From NCBI GenBank assembly GCA_041685505.1, contig JAWLFQ010000039.1:1-22038 (forward strand): 22,038 nucleotides of DNA, written 5' to 3'. Below the pieces are notes generated by a model. It had not been told where the DNA came from. It ran no database searches and saw only the letters and a program-made list of their open reading frames with translations. Position numbers and translations under genes: made by a program. The DNA comes from T1Sed10-7 sp041685505. Lineage in GTDB: Bacteria > Actinomycetota > Nitriliruptoria > Nitriliruptorales > Nitriliruptoraceae. This document shows, one piece after another, positions 1 through 5,893 of this stretch. Position 1 is the stretch's first letter. Each line of letters opens with the position of its first letter.

Positions 1-629
1 GCCGCCCGGTGCGCGTCGAGCGCGAGACGCAGATCCCGCTGGCCGACCGCGGTGGTCAGGTCGCCACGGGTGCGCTCGGTGATGGCCCGAGCCGCATCGG
101 TCGCGCGGCGCAGGCCCCGCGACAGCCCATCGGGGATGTCGATCGTGGCCAGCGCGGAGAGGATCTCCTGCATCAGCTCGAGGTAGCGCTCCCCCGTCTC
201 CAGATCACCGCTGCGCACCCGGTCGAGGCTGGCGCGGCGCAGCTCACCGACCGTCTCCGCCAGCCCGTGCAGCCACGCCACCTCGTCGACACCCACCGCC
301 TGCGGCCCGGGGAGCGACCCACCGCCGATGGCGGCCCGGGTCAGTTGCGCTTCTGCGACCTCCTTGGCCGCGTCGGCGACGAAGCCGGCGTAGCGCACCT
401 CGGGGTGCGGCCCACTGACCTCCACGGCCCGTTCGAGGTGGCCGTGCGCTTCGGCCAGCAGCTCCTCGGCCCGCTCGTCCTCCGCCCGGTGGACGGCGCG
501 GATCGCGTTGGCCGCGGCGCGGATCGCATCCCGGGAGGCAACCAGCGCCGCTTCGCGCGCACCATGACGTGCCTCCAGCAGCGTGCGTACCGGCGCGACG
601 GTTGTGACCAGGTCGGCGGCCACCGGCAT
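1..629 (-). CDS. Translin/TRAX-family protein, predicted ribonuclease (3' end cut by window)
   Basis: Reading from the ATG at 629-627 gives 209 complete codons before the window edge, close to the 200-230 residues usual for the family, so little is missing. The protein is almost entirely helical and matches archaeal-type translins along its length: a helix around R33-R48, H75-F83, a G-V-D-E motif near 113-116, L130-D142, and an R-x-x-x-D-A-A-R-x-I-x-x-x-T-R-G-D stretch near the C-terminus. The acidic residues that make TRAX the RNase subunit of C3PO have counterparts: E90 and E93 (KEVAEA; QEYVEA in human TRAX) and D142 (SGDLE; NGDID in TRAX). A nucleic-acid-binding endoribonuclease role is therefore plausible but inferred. 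The start overlaps the sepX-like stop codon as TGATG, so translation is probably coupled. The family call is firm; substrate and partner are unknown. Confidence 0.85.
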   Translation of the reverse strand, partial: MPVAADLVTTVAPVRTLLEARHGAREAALVASRDAIRAAANAIRAVHRAEDERAEELLAEAHGHLERAVEVSGPHPEVRYAGFVADAAKEVAEAQLTRAAIGGGSLPGPQAVGVDEVAWLHGLAETVGELRRASLDRVRSGDLETGERYLELMQEILSALATIDIPDGLSRGLRRATDAARAITERTRGDLTTAVGQRDLRLALDAHRA

Positions 630-1177
630 CACCCGTCCCAGCGTCGCAGCCGCACGGTCCCGGAGCCGACCCAGCTGTCCTCGCCCCCGACCGCGACCTG
701 CCCCGTCGTGGCCACCGCCTGGTCGTCGAGGTCGAGCTCGCGGACCACGTCACGGGCCGCATCACGCTGCAGCTTCAAATGACGCAGCACGACGACGTAG
801 ACCGCGCTGGCGACGGCGACGCCCGCGAAGAGCAGCCAGGCCCCGCCACCGAGCAACAACGCGAGCCCCAGGCTGATCCCCGTTGCGAGCAGGGCACGGA
901 CGAACCACAGCCGCCGGCGGACGATGACCGGATCCTCGGACGGCATCGACTGCGGCACGAGGTGATCGCCCACGGGACGTGCGACGATGCGACCAGCATC
1001 ATCCGGGACCATGACCCGTCTCCCCCGGCCACCGTCGTGGCCCTCGCTGCGGAGCACGTTCATCGCGTGTTCGAATCCTCCTACGGTGACGTGCGGCGAG
1101 GTGTTGCGCGCCTTGAGCGCACCCGGGACGACCAGCGCAGCCCACAACAGGATGAGCAGCACCAGGGGCTCGGTCAC
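629..1177 (-). CDS. sepX: SepX/GlpR-type three-TM membrane protein (Glp receptor family)
   Basis: This is a 182-residue protein if started at the GTG at 1177. I chose this start because the first membrane helix begins a few residues in; longer in-frame starts add only Arg-rich residues. Layout: TM1 about 5-21, a cytoplasmic loop holding G-G-F-E-H-A-M-N-V-L (34-42), the position of the R-F-x-x-A-M-R-V-L motif of actinobacterial SepX/GlpR, then TM2 about 90-110 and TM3 about 113-132, followed by a charged tail. In Corynebacterium GlpR is the membrane receptor that binds the gephyrin-like FtsZ-interacting protein Glp, and in Streptomyces SepX acts in septation. The glp homologue two genes upstream supports the same role here. 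The ribosome-binding site is weak. The stop overlaps the downstream translin-family start. A divergent member or another small membrane protein is possible. Confidence 0.72.
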   Translation of the reverse strand: MTEPLVLLILLWAALVVPGALKARNTSPHVTVGGFEHAMNVLRSEGHDGGRGRRVMVPDDAGRIVARPVGDHLVPQSMPSEDPVIVRRRLWFVRALLATGISLGLALLLGGGAWLLFAGVAVASAVYVVVLRHLKLQRDAARDVVRELDLDDQAVATTGQVAVGGEDSWVGSGTVRLRRWDG

Positions 1178-1249
1178 GCGTCGACACCATCCGGTCGGTC
1201 CCGCACGGGTCCACCTCCAACGCACCTGGCCGCGCATCTGCGGCGAGGC

Positions 1250-1268
1250 GCGGTGACGGTAACACCGC
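1250..1268 (-). other. Short hairpin between moaC and sepX-like gene
   Basis: The 135-nt gap after moaC contains GCGGTG, a 7-nt loop and CACCGC, about 45 nt past the moaC stop. It could be a weak attenuator separating moaC from the two downstream genes. There is no U tract. GC-rich DNA forms such stems by chance, so the call is weak. I saw nothing else in this gap. Confidence 0.2.
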
Positions 1269-1312
1269 CTTCCGCGCGCTCGAAGCACCTGTGACCGTCC
1301 ACCCCGACCGGC

Positions 1313-1801
1313 TCACGGCAGCACCACCTCGCCGCTGCGCCCGCCCCGCTTCTCACGCAGCCGCAGTCCGTCCACCACCACGTCACGCTGCACGGCCTTG
1401 ACGAGGTCGTAGAGGGTCAGGGCCGCGACGCTGGCCGCGGTCATCGCCTCCATCTCCACCCCGGTGCGGTCCGTCGCACGCGCGGTGGCGGTGATGGTCG
1501 CCACGCCCTGCACGGCGTCGACGGCGACCGCCACCTCGACGCTGGTCAGCGCGAGCTGGTGGCACAGCGGGATGAGCTCGTGGGTGCGTTTGGCCGCCTG
1601 GATGCCGGCGATGCGCACCACCGGCAGCGCGTCCCCCTTCGGCAGGTCACCGTCGAGCAGCAGCCGGGCGGTCGCCGGCGCCATCCGGACCTCGCAGGCG
1701 GCGACGGCCTCGCGCGCGGTGACGGGCTTGTCCGCCACCTCGACCATCCGCGCCCGACCCCGGGCATCGAGGTGGGTCAGCTCCTCACCGGTGTCGTCCA
1801 T
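1313..1801 (-). CDS. moaC: Cyclic pyranopterin monophosphate synthase MoaC
   Basis: This 162-residue protein is a full-length MoaC, which converts the MoaA product (3',8-cyclo-GTP) to cyclic pyranopterin monophosphate in molybdenum cofactor synthesis. Family motifs are in order: M-V-E-V-A-D-K near the start, K54-G-D-A-L, I-P-L-C-H-Q-L (77-83), D-R-T-G-V-E-M-E-A-M-T-A-A-S-V-A-A-L-T-L-Y-D (111-132), K135-A-V-Q-R-D, and K151-R-G-G-R-S-G. D132 and K135 match active-site residues of E. coli MoaC. The ATG at 1801 is chosen because a GAGGGG ribosome-binding site lies just upstream and the start is only 7 nt after the glp/moeA stop, which indicates one operon. In the mycobacterial version of this locus the position is held by an acetyltransferase gene, so moaC is a lineage-specific replacement or insertion. 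Confidence 0.95.
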   Translation of the reverse strand: MDDTGEELTHLDARGRARMVEVADKPVTAREAVAACEVRMAPATARLLLDGDLPKGDALPVVRIAGIQAAKRTHELIPLCHQLALTSVEVAVAVDAVQGVATITATARATDRTGVEMEAMTAASVAALTLYDLVKAVQRDVVVDGLRLREKRGGRSGEVVLP

Positions 1802-1808
1802 CAGCCCC

Positions 1809-3068
1809 TCACTCCACCAGCAGCTGGACGTCGAGTTCCTCGCCCGCGGCGACCTCGACGACCTCCTCGCCGAGCACGGCCAGCCCGTCGGCACGGGCGA
1901 TGGAGCTGACGACGTGGGAGCCCTGGGGGCCGGTCGGGGTCGCCACCCAGCCGTGGGCGTCGCGGGTCAGGCGCACGCGCAGGAACGCGCGTTTACCCCT
2001 GGGACCGGTGAGCGGCTCGGCGGCGCGGGCTCGGACCACGGGGCGCTGGACGTCGCGGCGACCCTGCAGGGAACGGATCACCGGGCGGACGAAGACCTCG
2101 AAGGAGACGAAGGCGGAGACCGGGTTGCCGGGCAGGCCGATCACCGGGCACCCGGCGATCCGGCCACGGATCTGCGGCATGCCGGGCTTCATCGCGACCT
2201 TGGCGGTGGCGACCTCGCCGAGCTGCCCGATCACCTCCGGTAACAGGTCGCGGGTACCCGCGCTGGCGCCGCCGGTGCACACGATCAGATCCGCGTGCCC
2301 GAGGCTGGTGTCGAAGGCGTAGCGCAGGGCCTTGCGGTCATCACGCACGATGCCGGCGCTGAAGGGCACCGCACCCGCGGCCCGCACCATCGCAGCCAGC
2401 ATCGGCCCGTTGACATCGCGGATCTGACCGGGCAGCGGCTCCTTGTCGGCCGGTACGAGCTCGTCGCCGGAGGAGATCACCACCACACGGGGCGGCGCGA
2501 TACAGCGCACCCGGGACACCCCGGCGGCGGCCAGGACCCCGAGGTCAGCCGGCGCCAGCCGTCGGCCGCGCGACAACAGTGCCTGCCCCGGCTGGAGATC
2601 CTCCCCCGGCCCGCGCACGTGCTCACCGTCGCTGACCGCCCGGTGGATGTGCACGTCCGCACCCTGGGGCGAGGTCACCTCCACCGGCACCACCGCGTCG
2701 GCACCTGGCGGGAGCGGCGCTCCGGTCATGATGCGCACGCAGCGACCGGGGCGGATGGTGGGCAGCTGCTCGGCGCCGGCCGCCACCTCGCCGTCCACGG
2801 CGAGACGGACCGGCTCGTCCCCCGCGGCGTGACGCACGTCGCGGGCGATGACGGCGTAGCCATCCATGGCGGCGTTCGCGAAGGCCGGCACGGCCACGTC
2901 GCTGGCGACGTCGTCGGCGAGCACCAGGCCGAGCGCGTCGGCGAGCCGCAGCTCGATCGGTTCCGGCGGCGCGAGCATGCCCAGGATGGCGTCGAGGTGC
3001 TGCTCGACGCTGATGAGTTCGTCGAGGTCGGTGACCTCGTGCCGACCGTGCCCGACGAAGCGGTTCAC
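1809..3068 (-). CDS. moeA: MoeA / gephyrin-like protein Glp
   Basis: This 419-residue protein has the MoeA/gephyrin-E layout: MoeA N-terminal region about 16-180 with A-M-D-G-Y-A (D69), MPT-binding domain about 190-330 with S-G-D-E-L (E203), C-T-G-G-A-S-A-G-x-x-D (264-274) and G-L-P-G-N-P-V-S (311-318), and a C-terminal domain about 345-418. MoeA inserts molybdate into adenylated molybdopterin. In this gene order the Corynebacterium homologue, Glp, binds FtsZ and the membrane receptor GlpR. The K-P-G-K-P catalytic motif reads K-P-G-M-P (K294, M297), so the second lysine needed in E. coli MoeA is missing. The GTG start at 3068 overlaps the galU stop as GTGA, which supports coupling. It may act in division, in cofactor synthesis, or both. 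Confidence 0.9.
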   Translation of the reverse strand: MNRFVGHGRHEVTDLDELISVEQHLDAILGMLAPPEPIELRLADALGLVLADDVASDVAVPAFANAAMDGYAVIARDVRHAAGDEPVRLAVDGEVAAGAEQLPTIRPGRCVRIMTGAPLPPGADAVVPVEVTSPQGADVHIHRAVSDGEHVRGPGEDLQPGQALLSRGRRLAPADLGVLAAAGVSRVRCIAPPRVVVISSGDELVPADKEPLPGQIRDVNGPMLAAMVRAAGAVPFSAGIVRDDRKALRYAFDTSLGHADLIVCTGGASAGTRDLLPEVIGQLGEVATAKVAMKPGMPQIRGRIAGCPVIGLPGNPVSAFVSFEVFVRPVIRSLQGRRDVQRPVVRARAAEPLTGPRGKRAFLRVRLTRDAHGWVATPTGPQGSHVVSSIARADGLAVLGEEVVEVAAGEELDVQLLVE

Positions 3069-3976
3069 GTCTGGCTCGGTCCGGCGACGTCGAGCTCGCC
3101 GCTGTCCACCCGCTCGAGCAGCTCCCGGAGCCAGGGCACCAGCCCGGGGGCCAGCTCCGGGCGGCGCAGCGCCAGCTCCACGTTGGCCTGGAGATAGCCG
3201 AGCTTGTCCCCGGTGTCGAAGCGGGGGACGTCGAGCACCAGCCCGACGATCGGTTCCTCCGCTGCGAGCAGATCGAGGGCATCTGTGAGCTGGATCTCCC
3301 CGCCCGAGCCGGGCGGCAGATCCTCGAGCACGCCGAAGATGCTGCCGGGCAGGACGTAGCGCCCGACCACCGCGAGGTTCGAGGGCGCGTCGGCCGGGTC
3401 GGGCTTCTCCACCGTGCCGCTGATCAGGTGTTCTCCCGGGCGCTCACCGGGTTCGGCCGTGGCGATGCCGTACAGCCCCGCGTGCCGCTCGTCCACCTCC
3501 AGCAGCGCGACCACCGGCCGGCCGGTGCGCTCGTGCACGGCGATCATGCGCTCGAGGTAGTCCGATCCGGGATCGACGATGTCGTCACCGAGGAGCACGA
3601 CGAAGCTCTCGTCCTCACCCACGTGCCCCTTGGCCTGCAGCACCGCGTGGCCGAGCCCGAGGGTCTCGCCCTGACGCGTGCTGTGGATCCGGGCGAGGTC
3701 GGCGAGCCCGCGGACCATGGCGAGCTCGGCGTCCTTGCCCTTGGCGGCGAGCTCGGCCTCGAGGTCCAGACGGCGGTCGAAGTGGTCCTCCATGGACGAC
3801 TTGCCCATCGCGGTGACCAGCAGCACGTCGTCGAGCCCGGAGCGCTGGCACTCCTCGACGAGCAGCTGCAGCGCCGGGGTGTCGACCACCGGCAGGAGCT
3901 CCTTCGGCACGGACTTGGTCACCGGCAGGAAGCGGGTCCCCAGTCCGGCGACGGGTAGGACGGCCTTGCTGACCAC
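3065..3976 (-). CDS. galU: UTP--glucose-1-phosphate uridylyltransferase GalU
   Basis: This 303-residue protein is the usual length for bacterial GalU, which makes UDP-glucose for glycan and envelope synthesis. The N-terminus carries the nucleotidyltransferase signature (G11-L-G-T-R-F-L-P-x-T-K21) and K-E-L-L-P. Further motifs are G-L-G-H-A (107-111), L-L-G-D-D (128-132), V-E-K-P (189-192) and G-G-E-I-Q-L-T-D-A-L (225-234). The GTG at 3976 is chosen because GAAGGAG sits 5 nt upstream and the family begins with a short K-A-V-L-P-V-A-G strand. The frame stays open farther upstream but without similarity to the family. It is the first gene of a minus-strand operon and is divergent from the 5-FCL gene, an arrangement shared with mycobacteria. 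Confidence 0.95.
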   Translation of the reverse strand: MVSKAVLPVAGLGTRFLPVTKSVPKELLPVVDTPALQLLVEECQRSGLDDVLLVTAMGKSSMEDHFDRRLDLEAELAAKGKDAELAMVRGLADLARIHSTRQGETLGLGHAVLQAKGHVGEDESFVVLLGDDIVDPGSDYLERMIAVHERTGRPVVALLEVDERHAGLYGIATAEPGERPGEHLISGTVEKPDPADAPSNLAVVGRYVLPGSIFGVLEDLPPGSGGEIQLTDALDLLAAEEPIVGLVLDVPRFDTGDKLGYLQANVELALRRPELAPGLVPWLRELLERVDSGELDVAGPSQT

Positions 3977-4082
3977 GTGCGCTCCTTCGACCGGTCGCAG
4001 ACTACCCACGTCGCTCCCCCGCACGACCGGCGTAGGCTCGTCCGACGGCACCGAGGCACCTGCGACGAGGTGAGCCAACCAC
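3977..4082. promoter_or_regulatory. Divergent promoter region, galU operon / 5-FCL
   Basis: This 106-nt gap separates two divergent genes. On the minus strand TAGTCT (4004-3999) fits a TANNNT -10 about 25 nt before the galU start. On the plus strand TAGGCT (4033-4038) fits a -10 for the 5-FCL gene. No convincing -35 hexamer is visible for either. Promoters must lie here because both genes are first in their transcripts; the exact hexamers are guesses. Confidence 0.4.
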
Positions 4083-4661
4083 GTGGACGCCACCACCAAG
4101 CACCGCCTGCGCGCCTCCACCCGGGCGGCGCGCGCAGCGTTGAGCACCGAGCAGCGCGAGCACGCGTCGGCCCGCATCATGGCACGTCTGCTGGCGTTGC
4201 CGCAGCTGCGCACCGCGCACACGGTGCTGCTGTACGCCGCAGCGCGCGACGAGGTGGACCTCGGCGGCCTGATCGCGCCGCTGCACGACCGAGGTGTGCG
4301 CACCCTCTTCCCCCGTGTGCGCGCCGAGCACCTCGAGCTCGTCGCCGCCACGGATGTGCGGACCCTGCAGCTCGGGTACCGGGGCGTACGCGAGCCGGTC
4401 GGTCGACACGTCGACCCGGCGGTCGTGGACGTGGCGATCCTTCCGGGGCTGGCCTTCGACCCGCGCGGTGGACGCCTGGGAGCAGGGGGCGGCCACTACG
4501 ATCGTCTGCTGGCCAGGTTGCCGTCCTCGACCGTGCGGATCGGCGTCGGCTTCACCTGCCAGGTCGTGCCCCAGGTACCGCTGGAGGCCCACGACCAGCT
4601 GGTCCACGTCGTGGTGACCGAGTCCGCCGTGCACCGTGCGGCGACCCCCGACCCCTGCTGA
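4083..4661 (+). CDS. 5-formyltetrahydrofolate cyclo-ligase (MTHFS family)
   Basis: This 192-residue protein is full length for the family, which converts 5-formyl-THF plus ATP to 5,10-methenyl-THF. A basic N-terminus (K-H-R-L-R-A-S-T-R-A-A-R) matches the nucleotide-contacting helix. The signature G-L-A-F-D-P-R-G-G-R-L-G-A-G-G-G-H-Y-D-R lies at about 121-140; the more common form is G-Y-G-G-G-Y-Y-D-R, so two aromatic positions differ. The GTG start at 4083 is preceded by GAGGTGAG at a suitable distance. It is divergent from galU and upstream of ruc, as in Mycobacterium (Rv0992c next to Rv0991c). The CIRCE element after its stop gives ruc its own control, so the two may be only partly co-transcribed. 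Confidence 0.92.
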   Translation: MDATTKHRLRASTRAARAALSTEQREHASARIMARLLALPQLRTAHTVLLYAAARDEVDLGGLIAPLHDRGVRTLFPRVRAEHLELVAATDVRTLQLGYRGVREPVGRHVDPAVVDVAILPGLAFDPRGGRLGAGGGHYDRLLARLPSSTVRIGVGFTCQVVPQVPLEAHDQLVHVVVTESAVHRAATPDPC

Positions 4662-4665
4662 CCGC

Positions 4666-4694
4666 TTGCGTCCGCTCGCGCGGTAGGGCATCAT
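4666..4694 (+). promoter_or_regulatory. Possible ruc promoter overlapping the CIRCE operator
   Basis: TTGCGT at 4666-4671 and CATCAT at 4689-4694 are separated by 17 nt and resemble a sigma-70 type -35/-10 pair. The proposed -10 touches the left CIRCE arm, the geometry expected for HrcA repression. The hexamers are weak matches, so this is tentative. Confidence 0.35.
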
Positions 4695-4720
4695 CAGCAC
4701 TCGCGGATCGTGAGTGCTAA
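4694..4720 (+). promoter_or_regulatory. CIRCE element (HrcA operator) upstream of ruc
   Basis: The left arm TCAGCACTC (4694-4702), a 9-nt spacer and the right arm GAGTGCTAA (4712-4720) match the CIRCE consensus TTAGCACTC-N9-GAGTGCTAA at 17 of 18 arm positions. HrcA binds this inverted repeat and represses heat-shock genes. It lies 98 nt before the ruc start in an otherwise non-coding gap. In M. tuberculosis the ruc homologue Rv0991c is part of the HrcA regulon, so the site and gene agree. No groES, groEL, dnaK or hrcA gene is in the window. Confidence 0.92.
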
Positions 4721-4817
4721 CGCGGCCGTCCTGCCGGGACCGCAGCGTCGCTCTGCGCCCGATCCGCCACCGAAGCGGGTGCCGCACGTCCTTGCGGCCG
4801 TCAGACGGAGCGTCCAG

Positions 4818-5174
4818 ATGCCCACCTACGAGTACGCATGTCGCAGCTGCGGGGAGCACCTCGAGGTGGTGCAGTCCTTCCGCGACGACCCTCTCACCGA
4901 GTGCCCGGCCTGCCAGGGTCAGCTCCGCAAGGTCTTCAGCGCGGCCGGCATCATCTTCAAGGGTTCCGGTTGGCATGTGAAGGACTACGCGTCATCGTCC
5001 GCGCGCGGCTCGGGAGCCTCCGCGAACGAGCGCAGCTCCGAGGGTGACACCACGTCCACCGCCGACAGCGAGGGTGGCACCTCGGAGGGCACCGGCAGTG
5101 GGAAGCGCAGTGACACCGGTTCCACGGGCAGCTCCTCCACGACTTCCGGGTCCGGGGAAGCCGCCTCCGCCTGA
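4818..5174 (+). CDS. ruc: FmdB-type zinc-ribbon redox chaperone, Ruc homologue
   Basis: This 118-residue protein has two parts. Residues 1-60 form an FmdB-type zinc ribbon with two C-x-x-C pairs (C-R-S-C and C-P-A-C), then L-R-K-V-F-S-A-A-G-I-I-F-K-G-S-G-W. The rest is a low-complexity tail rich in Ser, Gly, Thr and Glu, predicted disordered. This matches M. tuberculosis Ruc (Rv0991c), a chaperone activated when oxidation releases zinc and forms disulfides, freeing the disordered tail to bind unfolded proteins. The ATG at 4818 is chosen because ACGGAG lies upstream and homologues begin M-P-T-Y; an upstream in-frame extension would run across the CIRCE element. Control by HrcA is inferred from that operator. 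Chaperone activity here is inferred from homology and context. Confidence 0.88.
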   Translation: MPTYEYACRSCGEHLEVVQSFRDDPLTECPACQGQLRKVFSAAGIIFKGSGWHVKDYASSSARGSGASANERSSEGDTTSTADSEGGTSEGTGSGKRSDTGSTGSSSTTSGSGEAASA

Positions 5175-5230
5175 CGGTTCGTCGCACCGTCCACAGCTGC
5201 GGTGACACCCGTCGACACCGCCGCGGCGCG

Positions 5231-5893
5231 ATGTGCTGCAGTCCGGGCATGCGCCGCCGGTCCCCCACCCGCCCGTCACTGCCCGCCAGCCTCGCGGGTC
5301 CGTCACTGCCGCTCCCGCCGGCGCTGGACAGCCTGGCCGAGCGCTGGTGGGCGGCGCCGCCCCGGATGCGTCTGCTCGTGGGCGCGCTGCTCGTCGTGGT
5401 CGTGCTCGCGGCCGGGGTGGGCAACCTGGCCGCAACGCCCTACGGGCACCCGACCACGGTGCTGGTCGCCGCGCACGACCTGCCGCCCGGACAGCGGCTG
5501 AGCCCACAGGACCTGCGGCCGAGGACGGTGCCCGAGGAGCTGGTCCCCGATGGGGCCTTGCGAAGCGCCGAGGGCGTCCTGGCCTCGGCCCTTCCCACCG
5601 GTGCCATCGCCACCGACCGCCACCTCGGCGACGGTGGCTGGGCGGCCAACCTGGCCGAGGATCGCGCCGCGGTCGCGGTGCCCGCGGATCGACTCCCCGG
5701 CCTGCACCCCGGTACCCGGGTGGAGCTGGTCGGCAGCGATCACGACGGCCGTGGTGTCGTCCTGGGGCGCGACGCCGTGGTGCTGGCCACCGAAGCGGAC
5801 GAGGTCTGGTTCGCCGTCGATGCGCAGGAGGCCGTGGCGATCACCGCCGCGGGGCAGGCCGGGGCGCTCGCGGTGGTCGTCCTGCCACCTTGA
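5231..5893 (+). CDS. SAF-domain membrane-anchored protein
   Basis: The protein has up to 220 residues. A Pro/Arg-rich N-terminus precedes one hydrophobic helix (about 47-67), then an SAF domain from about 75: V-L-V-A-A-H-D-L-P-P-G-Q-R-L-S-P-Q-D-L-R, with P-x-G-x-x-I/A-x-x-x-H-L near 122-132. SAF domains occur in the CpaB/RcpC pilus proteins and in similar actinobacterial membrane proteins. No other pilus gene is visible, so a role in pili is not supported. The start is uncertain: ATG at 5231 or ATG at 5249, neither with a clear ribosome-binding site. The last 53 nt overlap the convergent SDR gene. It follows ruc by 56 nt and could share its transcript. Confidence 0.72.
   Translation: MCCSPGMRRRSPTRPSLPASLAGPSLPLPPALDSLAERWWAAPPRMRLLVGALLVVVVLAAGVGNLAATPYGHPTTVLVAAHDLPPGQRLSPQDLRPRTVPEELVPDGALRSAEGVLASALPTGAIATDRHLGDGGWAANLAEDRAAVAVPADRLPGLHPGTRVELVGSDHDGRGVVLGRDAVVLATEADEVWFAVDAQEAVAITAAGQAGALAVVVLPP

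Noticed and set aside
9..782. Plus-strand open frame at the window start
   Set aside because: The minus strand encodes the translin-family protein and the end of the SepX-like protein, both with convincing motifs.
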